Of a stretch of 22,476 nucleotides of DNA, positions 1-7,405 are shown in pieces. The first letter of the stretch is position 1, and each line of letters begins with the position of its first letter. Source of the DNA: CAZYXZ01 sp964651395 (GTDB lineage Bacteria > Actinomycetota > Actinomycetes > BP-191); NCBI GenBank assembly GCA_964651395.1, contig CAZYXZ010000054.1:1-22476 (forward strand), written 5' to 3'. The notes beneath the pieces were generated by a model, which worked only from the letters and a program-made list of their open reading frames with translations, had not been told where the DNA came from and made no database searches. The translations under genes were made by a program, and so were the position numbers.

Positions 1-900
1 CAGCGCCGCGACGGTCTGCAGGTTGTTCTTCACGCGGTGGTGGATCTCGCGGATGGTCGCGTCCTTGCTGAGCAGCTGCCGTTCGCGCCGTCGCAGCTCG
101 GTGACGTCCTTGACCAGGACGAGCGCCCCGATCACGGCACCGTCCTGCAGCAGCGGCAGCGAGCGGCGCAGCACCACGGCGCCGGCGCCCTCGATCTCGG
201 ACACGCCCGGCTGGCCGCTCTCGAGCACGCTGTAGACCTGCTTGTCGTCGACGCCGACCTCGGCGAGGTGCTCGCCGGTGAGGTCGCGCGAGACGCCGAG
301 CCGCCGGTACGCCGACAGCGCGTTGGGGCTCGCGTAGGCGACGGTGCCGTCGGCGTCGAGCCGGATCACCCCGTCGCCGACCCGCGGCGAGACGTCGAAC
401 TCCAGCGGCGCGGCCGGGAACGGGAACGATCCGTCGGAGACCATGCGCGCCAGGTCGCCCGCGGTCTGCAGGTACGTGAGCTCGAGCTGGCTCGGCACGC
501 GGGCCGAGGCCAGGTTGGAGTCGCGGCCGACGACGGCGATGACCCGCCCGCCGTAGCGGACCGGGATCGCCTCCTGCCGCACCGGGATGCCGGACTGCCA
601 CTCGGGGTCGCCCTCGCGGCAGATGCGTCCCTCCCGCCAGGCGCGGTCGACGAGGAAGCGGTCGGCAGTACCGACGATGGCGCCGACCAGGTCCTCGGCG
701 TAGATGGTCTGGCCGGTGGTCGGCCGCATCTGCGCGACGGCGAGGAAGGCGTCGTCGTCGCGCACCTTGACGAAGAGCAGGAGGTCGGCGAAGGAGAGGT
801 CGGCGAGGATCTCCCACTCGGACACGAGGCGCTGCAGGTGGTCGAGCTCGGCGAAGGAGAGGTCGGCGCTCCGGCGTACCAGCTCGTGCAGCGTCGACAT
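1..900 (-). CDS. pdtaS: PdtaS-like sensor histidine kinase, C-terminus cut by window edge
   Basis: Soluble two-component histidine kinase. In mycobacteria PdtaS phosphorylates PdtaR, an RNA-binding ANTAR response regulator. The 300 visible residues show an N-terminal GAF-like region (about 20-150), a PAS-like region (about 165-270, with DADGTVAYASPNAL) and the start of a HisKA_2 domain with EIHHRVKNNLQT at 285-296, where H288 is the likely phosphoacceptor. The ATPase domain lies beyond position 1. No membrane segment is visible, as expected for a cytoplasmic PdtaS. The ATG at 898-900 was chosen because the protein start MSTLHELV fits the family and a TACCCT box sits 7 nt upstream, suggesting a leaderless transcript. 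It is divergent from bioA. The family call is strong; the partner regulator is not in the window. Confidence 0.9.
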   Translation of the reverse strand, partial: MSTLHELVRRSADLSFAELDHLQRLVSEWEILADLSFADLLLFVKVRDDDAFLAVAQMRPTTGQTIYAEDLVGAIVGTADRFLVDRAWREGRICREGDPEWQSGIPVRQEAIPVRYGGRVIAVVGRDSNLASARVPSQLELTYLQTAGDLARMVSDGSFPFPAAPLEFDVSPRVGDGVIRLDADGTVAYASPNALSAYRRLGVSRDLTGEHLAEVGVDDKQVYSVLESGQPGVSEIEGAGAVVLRRSLPLLQDGAVIGALVLVKDVTELRRRERQLLSKDATIREIHHRVKNNLQTVAAL

Positions 901-907
901 GCAAGTC

Positions 908-913
908 AGGGTA
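908..913 (-). promoter_or_regulatory. -10 box TACCCT for pdtaS, probably leaderless
   Basis: On the minus strand TACCCT is followed by 7 nt and then the pdtaS ATG. This spacing puts the transcription start at or next to the start codon. There is no Shine-Dalgarno sequence. The -35 region is not recognisable. Confidence 0.45.
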
Positions 914-938
914 GCGATCCGCCCTCTGGCAGGATCGC
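914..938. repeat. Inverted repeat GCGATCC-N11-GGATCGC between pdtaS and bioA
   Basis: Perfect 7-base arms at 914-920 and 932-938 separated by 11 bases, about 18 bases centre to centre. The right arm overlaps the proposed bioA -10 box and the left arm abuts the pdtaS -10 box. This is the geometry expected of an operator for a dimeric regulator that could control both genes. It does not match the TGAAC/GTTAC type of BioQ site I remember from corynebacteria and mycobacteria. The symmetry is seen; the role as operator is inferred. Confidence 0.4.
930..935 (+). promoter_or_regulatory. Possible -10 box CAGGAT for bioA
   Basis: CAGGAT lies 7 nt before the bioA GTG, the spacing of a leaderless actinobacterial promoter. 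The first base departs from the TANNNT pattern. AGGA in the same place could instead serve as a weak ribosome binding site, so this is only a candidate. Confidence 0.3.
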
Positions 939-942
939 CGAC

Positions 943-2292
943 GTGGACATCCTCGACGCCGACCTGCGCCACGTCTGGCACCCGTTCACGCAGCACGGGC
1001 ACTGGCCGGACGAGCCGCCGCTGGTCATCGCGAGCGGCGACGGCGCACGGCTCGTGGACACCGAGGGCCGCAGCTACGTCGACGGCGTCTCGTCGCTGTG
1101 GGTGACGGTGCACGGGCACCGCGAGCCGGCCATCGACGCCGCCATCCGCGCGCAGCTGGACCGGGTCGCGCACTCGACGTTCCTCGGGCTGACGCACGAG
1201 CCGGGCGTCGAGCTCGCGTCCCTGCTCGTCGCGTCGGCACCACGCGGGCTGACCCGCGTGTTCTACGCCGGCGACGGGTCGTCCGCGGTCGAAGCCGCAC
1301 TGAAGATGGCCTACCAGGCGGCGGCGCAGCGCGGCGAGCACCGGCCGCTCTACGTGCACCTCGAGCACGGCTACCACGGCGACACCCTCGGCGCGGTCAG
1401 CGTCGGCGGCATCGACCTGTTCCACGGCGCCTACCGGCCGCTGCTCTTCGAGGGCCGGCGCACCTGCTCCCCCGGTACGCCGGAGCCCGGCCAGTCGCTC
1501 GCCGACCGGGCGGAGCAGGCGGTCGCCGACGTCGTCGCGGTCCTGGAGCGCGAGGGCGACGCGGTGGCCGCGGTCGTCGTCGAGCCGATCGTGCAGGCGG
1601 CCGGCGGCATCCTCGTGCACGACCCGGCTTTCCTCCGCGGTGTCCGCGCGGCCTGCGACGCCGCCGGCGTCCTGCTGGTCGCCGACGAGGTGGCCACCGG
1701 CATCGGCCGCACCGGCACGATGTGGGCCTGCGAGCAGGCCGGCATCGCGCCCGACCTGCTCACTTGTGGCAAGGGTCTGTCCGGCGGCTACCTGCCGCTC
1801 GCGGCGGTGCTCGCGACGGAGGCGGTGTTCGAGGGCTTCCTCGGCCGCCACGAGGACTTCCGCACGTTCTTCCACGGCCACACGTACACGGCCAACCCGC
1901 TGGCCTGCGCCGCGGCGGTCGCGAACCTGACGCTCATGGCCGAGCGCGACACGCTCGCCGCCGCGCGGTCGGTCGGCGAGCGCATCGGCGCCGCGCTGAC
2001 GCCGGTCGCCGAGTGGCCGGGCGTCGTCGGCGTACGCCGGGCGGGGACCATGACCGGTATCGAGCTCGGCGCCGCGGACGGCTCCCCGCTGCCGGCCGGC
2101 CGGCGTACCGGCTGGCGGGTCTGCCGGCTCGCACGCGACCGCGGCGTGCTGATCCGGCCGCTCGGCGACGTGGTGGTCCTCATGCCGCCGCTGGGCATCG
2201 GCGACGCGGACCTCGACGAGCTGCTCGACGTGACCGTTTCCTGCATCAAGGAAACCATCGACGCTCCAGGTAGCCCGGAAGCATTCTCGTGA
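943..2292 (+). CDS. bioA: Adenosylmethionine-8-amino-7-oxononanoate aminotransferase (BioA)
   Basis: PLP-dependent class III aminotransferase that turns 8-amino-7-oxononanoate (KAPA) into 7,8-diaminononanoate using S-adenosylmethionine as amino donor, the second dedicated step of biotin synthesis, in the cytosol. The protein has 449 residues, normal for BioA. Visible marks are WHPFTQ (12-17), GYHGDTLGA (143-151), the PLP-nitrogen Asp in VADEV (D248) and the Schiff-base lysine in CGKGLSGGYLPLAA (K277). The reading frame is open far upstream, but that part is antisense to pdtaS. GTG at 943 gives the expected BioA start VDILDADLRHVWHPF. The stop overlaps the bioF start by 4 nt (GTGA), so translation is probably coupled. 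First gene of bioA-F-D-B. Confidence 0.95.
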   Translation: MDILDADLRHVWHPFTQHGHWPDEPPLVIASGDGARLVDTEGRSYVDGVSSLWVTVHGHREPAIDAAIRAQLDRVAHSTFLGLTHEPGVELASLLVASAPRGLTRVFYAGDGSSAVEAALKMAYQAAAQRGEHRPLYVHLEHGYHGDTLGAVSVGGIDLFHGAYRPLLFEGRRTCSPGTPEPGQSLADRAEQAVADVVAVLEREGDAVAAVVVEPIVQAAGGILVHDPAFLRGVRAACDAAGVLLVADEVATGIGRTGTMWACEQAGIAPDLLTCGKGLSGGYLPLAAVLATEAVFEGFLGRHEDFRTFFHGHTYTANPLACAAAVANLTLMAERDTLAAARSVGERIGAALTPVAEWPGVVGVRRAGTMTGIELGAADGSPLPAGRRTGWRVCRLARDRGVLIRPLGDVVVLMPPLGIGDADLDELLDVTVSCIKETIDAPGSPEAFS

Positions 2293-3419
2293 CGGCCTTC
2301 AACTGGCTCGCAGCGGCCGCCGTCGAAAGGGAAGCGGCCGGGCTCACGCGCGTGCGGCGCGCCCGCGACGCGGACGAGCCGTTGCTCGACCTGGCCGGCA
2401 ACGACTACCTCGGGCTCGCCCGCCACCCGGACGTCGTCGCGGCCGGCGCCGCTGCATCGCGCACGTGGGGCGCGGGCTCGACCGGGTCCCGGCTGGTGAC
2501 CGGGACGACCGCGGTGCACGAGGAGCTGGAGCAGGAGCTGGCACGCTTCCTGGGCGCGGAGGCCGCGCTCGTCTTCTCGTCCGGCTACCTCGCGAACCTC
2601 GGCGCCGTCGCCGGGCTGGCCGGCCGGGGCGACCTCGTCGTCTCCGACGCCTTCGCGCACGCGTCGCTGGTCGACGCGTGCCGCCTGTCCCGCGCGCGCG
2701 TGGCTGTCGTCGCGCACGCGGACGTCGGCGCGGTGGACGGCGAGCTGGCGTCGCGCGCGGAACCCAGGGCTCTGGCGCTGACCGACTCCGTGTACTCCGT
2801 GGACGGCGACTCGGCGCCGCTGCAGGGGCTGCACGACTCTGCCCGCCGGTACGGCGCCGGGCTGGTCGTCGACGAGGCGCACGCGCTCGGCGTCGTGGGT
2901 CCGGGCGGGCGCGGCCTGGTCGCGGCCGCCGGGCTCGAGGCGGAGCCGGACGTCGTCCGCACCGTGACGCTGTCGAAGGCGTTGGGGTCGCAGGGGGGCG
3001 CCGTCCTCGGCCCGGCGGACGTGATCGAGCACCTGGTCAACGTCGCGCGCCCGTTCATCTTCGACACGGCACTCGCGCCGGCCAGCGCGGCGGCGGCACT
3101 GACTGCGCTGCGGCTGCTCGTGGCCGATCCCGGACTGCCGACGCGCTGCGCCGACCGGGCACGTGAGCTCGCCGCGATCGCCGGCCGGCACGGATTCGAC
3201 ACGACGGCGCCGCACGCCGGCGTCGTGTCGATCCGGGTCGGCGCGCCGGACCGTGCGGTCGCCCTCGGAGGCGCGCTGCGACGCAACGGGATCCGGGTCG
3301 GCGTCTTCCGGCCACCCAGCGTCCCCGACGGGGTCGCGCGGGTGCGGCTCACCGCGCGCGCGGACCTGACCGATGCCGACCTCGAGCTGCTCGACAAGGC
3401 GCTGCGGGAGCTCGCATGA
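2289..3419 (+). CDS. bioF: 8-amino-7-oxononanoate synthase (BioF)
   Basis: PLP-dependent alpha-oxoamine synthase that condenses a pimeloyl thioester with L-alanine to make KAPA, releasing CO2. The length of 376 residues is normal. Motifs are NDYLGLA (38-44), GAGSTGSRLVTGTT (61-74), DEAHALGVVG (195-204) and the Schiff-base lysine in TLSKALGSQGG (K230). GTG at 2289 overlaps the bioA stop, and the bioF stop overlaps the bioD ATG (ATGA), so the three are likely translated in series. No bioC, bioH or bioI is in the window, so the source of pimeloyl thioester cannot be told from here. Confidence 0.95.
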   Translation: MTAFNWLAAAAVEREAAGLTRVRRARDADEPLLDLAGNDYLGLARHPDVVAAGAAASRTWGAGSTGSRLVTGTTAVHEELEQELARFLGAEAALVFSSGYLANLGAVAGLAGRGDLVVSDAFAHASLVDACRLSRARVAVVAHADVGAVDGELASRAEPRALALTDSVYSVDGDSAPLQGLHDSARRYGAGLVVDEAHALGVVGPGGRGLVAAAGLEAEPDVVRTVTLSKALGSQGGAVLGPADVIEHLVNVARPFIFDTALAPASAAAALTALRLLVADPGLPTRCADRARELAAIAGRHGFDTTAPHAGVVSIRVGAPDRAVALGGALRRNGIRVGVFRPPSVPDGVARVRLTARADLTDADLELLDKALRELA

Positions 3420-4162
3420 CCATCCTGGTTGTTACCGGCACAAGCACAGAAGTTGGCAAGACGGTGGTCTGCGCCGCGCTGGCCGCCCTGTCCCTGGAGC
3501 GCGAGGCACCCGTCGCGTACGTGAAGGTCGCGCAGACCGGCGTCGACCTGGGCGAGCCGGGCGACATCGACGTCGTGTGCAAGCTCTCGGGGCTCGACCG
3601 CGCGGCCACCTTCCTCGGCGGCAGCTACCCCGACGCCCTCTCCCCCGCCGCGGCCGCGCGCGTGCGCAACCTCCCCGCGCCGTCCATGGACTCGATCAGC
3701 GCGCTGATCTGGACGCTGGCCAACGACTACCGGCTGGTGGTCGTCGAGGGCGCGGGCGGCCTGCTGGTCCGCTTCGACGAGGACGGCCGGACGCTGGCCG
3801 ACCTCGCGCACGGGCTCGGCGTACCGGTGCTGGTGGTGGCCGCCGCCGGCCTGGGCACCCTCAACCACACCGCGCTGACCCTCGAGGCCCTCGCGCACCG
3901 AGGGATCGAGCTGGCCGGGGTCGTGGTCGGCTCCTGGCCGGCGCGGCCGCAGCTCGTGGAGCGCAGCAACGTGGGAGACCTCGAGATGCTCGCGGCCCGC
4001 CCGCTCGCCGGTGCGATGCCGGCACGGGCCGGCAAGCTCGCCCCCGCCGGGTTTCGCGCCGCAGCCAAGTCTGGTCTCGAGCCGGCGCTCGGGGGCACGT
4101 TCGACGCAGCCCGATTCCGGACGGCGCACGCCGTCGGACCCTTGCGTGGAGGAACCCGTTGA
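3416..4162 (+). CDS. bioD: ATP-dependent dethiobiotin synthetase (BioD)
   Basis: Closes the ureido ring of 7,8-diaminononanoate with CO2 and ATP to give dethiobiotin. The 248-residue protein has the P-loop GTSTEVGKT (8-16), the lysine region YVKVAQTG (K38) and VEGAGGLL (111-118), all standard for BioD. The residue after K38 is Val, where E. coli and mycobacterial BioD have Pro (KPV), a mild departure. The C-terminal 40 residues are rich in Ala and Arg and look poorly conserved. ATG at 3416 overlaps the bioF stop by 4 nt. The bioD stop overlaps the bioB TTG start. Confidence 0.93.
   Translation: MTILVVTGTSTEVGKTVVCAALAALSLEREAPVAYVKVAQTGVDLGEPGDIDVVCKLSGLDRAATFLGGSYPDALSPAAAARVRNLPAPSMDSISALIWTLANDYRLVVVEGAGGLLVRFDEDGRTLADLAHGLGVPVLVVAAAGLGTLNHTALTLEALAHRGIELAGVVVGSWPARPQLVERSNVGDLEMLAARPLAGAMPARAGKLAPAGFRAAAKSGLEPALGGTFDAARFRTAHAVGPLRGGTR
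4148..4154 (+). promoter_or_regulatory. Ribosome binding site GGAGGAA that fixes the bioB TTG start
   Basis: A near-perfect Shine-Dalgarno sequence inside the end of bioD. The GGAGG core ends 6 nt before the TTG at 4159. No ATG or GTG lies in frame close by, so this site decides the start and offsets the weak TTG codon. Confidence 0.75.
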
Positions 4163-5151
4163 CCGACATCCTGGCCACCGCCCGCACGCAGGTTCTCGAG
4201 GAGGGCCGCGGGCTGGACGCCGCGCAGGCGCTCGCCTGCCTCCAGCTGCCGGACGAGCGGTTGGACGAACTGCTCGCCCTCGCGCACGAGGTGCGGATGA
4301 AGTGGTGCGGCCCCGAGGTCGAGGTCGAGGGCATCGTCTCGATCAAGACCGGCGGCTGTCCGGAGGACTGCCACTTCTGCTCGCAGTCGGGCCTGTTCGA
4401 GTCGCCGGTCCGCGCGGCGCAGATCGACATCCCGTCACTGGTCCAGGCGGCGAAGGAGACCGCGGCGACGGGCGCGACCGAGTTCTGCATCGTGGCCGCC
4501 GTACGCGGCCCGGACGAGCGGCTCATGGAGCAGGTGCTGGCCGGGATCGAGGCGATCCGGGCCGCGGTGGACATCAACATCGCCGCGTCGCTCGGCATCC
4601 TCACCGAGGAGCAGGCGACGACGCTGCGCGACGCGGGTGTGCACCGCTACAACCACAACCTGGAGACCGCGCAGTCGCACTTCGACCAGGTCGTGACCAC
4701 GCACTCGTGGGAGGAGCGCTGGGCCACCTGCGAGCTGGTCCGCGACCTCGGCATGCAGCTGTGCTGCGGCGGCATCATCGGGATGGGCGAGTCGCTCGAG
4801 CAGCGGGCCGAGCTGGCCGGCCAGCTGGCCGAGCTGGAGCCGCACGAGGTGCCGCTGAACTTCTTGAACCCGCGGCCGGGCACGCCGTTCGGCGACTACC
4901 CCGTGGTGGAGGGCCGCGACGCGCTACGCGTGATCGCGACGTTCCGGCTCGCGCTGCCGCGCACCATCCTCCGGTACGCCGGCGGGCGGGAGATCACGCT
5001 CGGCGACCTCACCGCGGCCGGGCTGCTCGGCGGTATCAACGCGGTCATCGTCGGCAACTACCTCACGACGCTGGGCCGTTCGCCGGACGAGGACCTGGCG
5101 CTGCTCGACGGCCTGGCCATGCCCATCAAGGCCCTCGGCGCGACTCTCTAG
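4159..5151 (+). CDS. bioB: Biotin synthase (BioB), radical SAM, with altered auxiliary-cluster residue
   Basis: Radical SAM enzyme that inserts sulfur into dethiobiotin to make biotin, the last step of the pathway. The protein has 330 residues. The [4Fe-4S] motif is CPEDCHFC (C67, C71, C74). In E. coli BioB the auxiliary [2Fe-2S] cluster is held by C97, C128, C188 and R260. By my alignment C97 matches C110 (TEFCIVAA), C188 matches C202 (LCCGGIIGMGE) and R260 matches R272 (LRYAGGRE), but C128 matches A142 in NIAASLGIL. An extra Cys (C203) stands next to C202. The start is TTG 4159, set by a strong upstream GGAGG. The stop TAG shares CTAG with the stop of the small peptide on the other strand. 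A BsaP-like protein is encoded 2.65 kb downstream. Confidence 0.95.
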   Translation: MTDILATARTQVLEEGRGLDAAQALACLQLPDERLDELLALAHEVRMKWCGPEVEVEGIVSIKTGGCPEDCHFCSQSGLFESPVRAAQIDIPSLVQAAKETAATGATEFCIVAAVRGPDERLMEQVLAGIEAIRAAVDINIAASLGILTEEQATTLRDAGVHRYNHNLETAQSHFDQVVTTHSWEERWATCELVRDLGMQLCCGGIIGMGESLEQRAELAGQLAELEPHEVPLNFLNPRPGTPFGDYPVVEGRDALRVIATFRLALPRTILRYAGGREITLGDLTAAGLLGGINAVIVGNYLTTLGRSPDEDLALLDGLAMPIKALGATL

Positions 5152-5240
5152 CGAAGCAGCAGGATCAGTACCGCGGTCACCGCCGCGGACAGGAGTAGCG
5201 AGCCGAGACAGCCGAGCCGGTTGGAGAAGAAGAGGAACAT
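5148..5240 (-). CDS. Small single-span membrane peptide, 30 residues
   Basis: A 30-residue ORF beginning MFLFFSNRLGCLGSLLLS and continuing into a hydrophobic stretch that ends LILLLR. It has a short aromatic N-terminus, the SNRLGCLGS segment and one membrane span (about 11-29) with a single C-terminal Arg. I recall similar tiny proteins with a FFSNR.G.LGS pattern in actinomycete genomes, without known function. It is convergent with bioB and the two stop codons share CTAG. No clear Shine-Dalgarno lies upstream. The pattern looks too specific for chance, but this rests on one sequence and memory. Confidence 0.6.
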   Translation of the reverse strand: MFLFFSNRLGCLGSLLLSAAVTAVLILLLR

Positions 5241-5263
5241 GCGGCTCGGCCTACCCCGGCCAC

Positions 5264-5269
5264 TAGGCT
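5264..5269 (+). promoter_or_regulatory. -10 box TAGGCT upstream of the IlvG-like gene
   Basis: TAGGCT fits TANNNT and stands 8 nt before the ATG at 5278. Transcription would start at or near that ATG, giving a leaderless mini-ORF rather than a leader for the IlvG start at 5304. No convincing -35 box is seen. Confidence 0.45.
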
Positions 5270-5277
5270 CCGAACCG

Positions 5278-5307
5278 ATGAACGCTACCTACGGCGGCAC
5301 GCCGTGA
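5278..5307 (+). CDS. Possible 9-codon leaderless leader ORF coupled to the IlvG-like gene
   Basis: ATG at 5278 opens MNATYGGTP and stops at TGA 5305-5307, overlapping the GTG (5304) of the next gene as GTGA. Its codons resemble the first codons of that gene (NATYGG against NAHGGS), as if the start region had been duplicated 26 nt apart and one copy put out of frame. It has no Ile, Leu or Val codons, so it does not look like a branched-chain attenuator. It may be a real coupled leader, a decayed old start, or a sequencing indel. Confidence 0.3.
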   Translation: MNATYGGTP

Positions 5308-6923
5308 ATGCGCACGGTGGCAGTCACGCGGTCAAGGCCGCGCAGGCGCACGGCGTCGACACGATGTTCACGCTGTCCGGCGGGCACCTGTTCGCGCTCT
5401 ACGACGGCGCGGTCAAGGGCGAGCCGCCCATGCGCATCGTCGACGTACGGCACGAGCAGTCGGCGGTGTTCGCGGCCGAGGCGTACGCGAAGCTGACCCG
5501 ACGCCCGGGGTTCGCGGCGCTGACCGCCGGCCCGGGGATCACCAACGGCGTGAGTGCCGTGACGACCGCGCACTTCAACGGCACGCCGCTCGTCGTCCTC
5601 GGCGGGCGCGCGCCCGCCGCCCGCTGGGGGTCGGGCAGCCTGCAGGAGCTCGACCACCCACCGATCATGGCCCCGGTCACGAAGCACGCCGGCACGGTGC
5701 CGACGACCGACCGGATCGGTAGCGACGTGGCCGCGGCGTTCGCGCTGGCGACCGCACCGCGCCGCGGCCCGGTCTTCCTCGACATCGCGATGGACGTGCT
5801 CTTCTCCTACTCCACAGTGGAGGAACCTGGCCCTATACCGGCCAAAATCCTCCACGGTTCCGACCCGGCGGACGTCCAACGCGTCGCGGACCTGCTCGCG
5901 CAGAGCGAGCGGCCAGTGCTCGTGGCCGGCACCGACGTCTGGTGGGACGAGGCCGAAGGGCCGCTCAGGGAGCTCGCCGACGCGCACTCGCTGCCGGTCT
6001 TCGCCAACGGCATGGGCCGCGGGTGCCTGCCCGCCGACCACCCATACGCCTTCAGTCGCGTCCGCGGGCCCGCGCTGAAGGAGGCCGACCTGGTCCTCGT
6101 CGCCGGTACGCCGCTCGACTTCCGCCTCGCGTTCGGCAGCTTCGGTGAGGCGAAGGTCGTGCACCTGGTGAGCTCGCCCGACCAGCTCGCGACGCATGTC
6201 GCGGTGGCGGCCTCCGTCGCCGGCAACCTGGCGGCTACCTTCACGCAGCTGGCGGCACTGCCGGCCGGCGACCACGCCGCCTGGCTGAAGCGACTACGGG
6301 CCGACGAGGACGAGCGGGCGGCAACCGAGCAGGCGCTGCTGAGCGACGACTCGGTGCCGATCCATCCCGCGCGGGTGTACGGCGCGCTGCGCGAGGTGCT
6401 CGACCGCGACGCGGTCGTCATCTGCGACGGCGGCGACTTCGTGAGCTTCGCCGGCAAGTACGTCGAGAGCTTCTCCCCCGGCTGCTGGCTCGACCCCGGC
6501 CCGTACGGCTGCCTGGGCACCGGGCTCGGCTACGCGATCGGCGCGCGACTCGCACGCCCGGACGGCCAGGTCGTCCTGCTGCTCGGCGACGGCGCAGCCG
6601 GCTTCTCGNNNNNNNNNNTGGACGTCGACTCCCTGGTCCGGCACAAGCTGCCGGTCGTCATGGTCTGCGGCAACAACGGCATCTGGGGCCTGGAGAAGCA
6701 CCCGATGCAGTTCCTCTACGGCTACGACGTCGCGGCGGACCTGCAGCCGGGGTGCCGCTACGACCAGGTGGTCGCGGCGCTCGGCGGGCACGGCGAGCTG
6801 GTCACGCGCCCGGACGAGCTGCGGCCGGCGCTGGACCGCGCGTTCGCCTCCGGCGTACCCGCGATGGTCAACGTGCTGCTCGACCCGGCGGTCGCCTACC
6901 CGAGGTCGAGCAACCTCGCGTGA
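5304..6923 (+). CDS. ThDP-dependent acetolactate synthase-like enzyme (IlvG/Rv1820 type)
   Basis: Three-domain thiamine diphosphate enzyme of the acetolactate synthase superfamily, about 539 residues as assembled. The N-terminal Pyr domain carries the catalytic Glu in VDVRHEQSA (E51) and TAGPGITNG. The ThDP/Mg motif starts at LLGDGAAGFS and ends at CGNNGIWGLEKHPM. The end resembles Mycobacterium tuberculosis IlvG (Rv1820) as I remember it (ALGGHGELV, AYPRSSNLA). Whether it makes acetolactate is not shown; Rv1820-type proteins are not the main IlvB. Start GTG 5304 gives an N-terminus with the usual GG near residue 5; no better in-frame start exists. Ten N at 6609-6618 lie within the ThDP motif. 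The stop overlaps the GNAT start by 4 nt. Confidence 0.85.
   Translation: MNAHGGSHAVKAAQAHGVDTMFTLSGGHLFALYDGAVKGEPPMRIVDVRHEQSAVFAAEAYAKLTRRPGFAALTAGPGITNGVSAVTTAHFNGTPLVVLGGRAPAARWGSGSLQELDHPPIMAPVTKHAGTVPTTDRIGSDVAAAFALATAPRRGPVFLDIAMDVLFSYSTVEEPGPIPAKILHGSDPADVQRVADLLAQSERPVLVAGTDVWWDEAEGPLRELADAHSLPVFANGMGRGCLPADHPYAFSRVRGPALKEADLVLVAGTPLDFRLAFGSFGEAKVVHLVSSPDQLATHVAVAASVAGNLAATFTQLAALPAGDHAAWLKRLRADEDERAATEQALLSDDSVPIHPARVYGALREVLDRDAVVICDGGDFVSFAGKYVESFSPGCWLDPGPYGCLGTGLGYAIGARLARPDGQVVLLLGDGAAGFSXXXXDVDSLVRHKLPVVMVCGNNGIWGLEKHPMQFLYGYDVAADLQPGCRYDQVVAALGGHGELVTRPDELRPALDRAFASGVPAMVNVLLDPAVAYPRSSNLA
6609..6618. other. Assembly gap of 10 N inside the ThDP-binding motif
   Basis: Ten unknown bases follow GDGAAGFS. 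The frame stays open across them, giving four unknown residues. Family members I recall have only about two residues at this place (GFSGM or GFSLM before the acidic residue), so the real gap may be 4 nt and the 10 N a scaffolder default. Both lengths keep the same frame. Confidence 0.95.
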
Positions 6924-7405
6924 ACATCCGCGATGCGAAGCCCGAGGAGTACGACGCGATCGGGTCGATGACCGAACGCGTGTACGTCGAGATGCCCGGC
7001 TCCCGGGTCGGTCCCGACTACGCGGCCGAGCTGCGCGACGTGGCCGGCCGCGCGCAGTCCACCGACATCGTCGTCGCGGTCGAGCCGGACGGCACGCTGC
7101 TCGGCGCGCTCGCGTTCACCGCCACCGGGGGACCGCTGGCCGAGCTGGCCGGCCCCGGCGACGCGGAGTTCCGGATGCTCGCCGTCGCCGAGTCGGCCCG
7201 GCGGCGCGGTGTCGGCCGCGCCCTGGTCGAGGAGTGCGTACGCCGCGCGGAGGCGCACGGCTGCCGGCGGCTCGTGCTCTCGTCGGGTGAGTGGATGGGC
7301 CCGGCGCACAGGATGTACGAGCAGATGGGCTTCCAGCGCACGCCGGAGACCGACTGGGAGCCGGTGCCCGGGATGCTGCTGCTGACCTACGCGCTCCCGC
7401 TCTGA
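6920..7405 (+). CDS. GNAT-family N-acetyltransferase
   Basis: A 161-residue acetyl-CoA-dependent acyltransferase of the GNAT fold, cytosolic, substrate unknown. The pyrophosphate-binding loop RRRGVGRAL stands at 94-102 after the beta-4 strand FRMLAVAESA. The C-terminal motif B region has the usual MYEQMGF (132-138). GTG 6920 overlaps the stop of the ThDP enzyme (GTGA), so the two are translationally coupled and may share a transcript. That link alone does not reveal a substrate. The 3' end overlaps the convergent thioesterase gene by 19 nt. Confidence 0.87.
   Translation: MNIRDAKPEEYDAIGSMTERVYVEMPGSRVGPDYAAELRDVAGRAQSTDIVVAVEPDGTLLGALAFTATGGPLAELAGPGDAEFRMLAVAESARRRGVGRALVEECVRRAEAHGCRRLVLSSGEWMGPAHRMYEQMGFQRTPETDWEPVPGMLLLTYALPL

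Noticed and set aside
37..942. Long in-frame extension of bioA upstream of GTG 943
   Set aside because: It is antisense to the PdtaS-like gene, whose protein has clear family motifs, and the extension has no BioA similarity.
5278..5307. MNATYGGTP as a branched-chain amino acid attenuator peptide
   Set aside because: It has no Ile, Leu or Val codons and no terminator hairpin follows.
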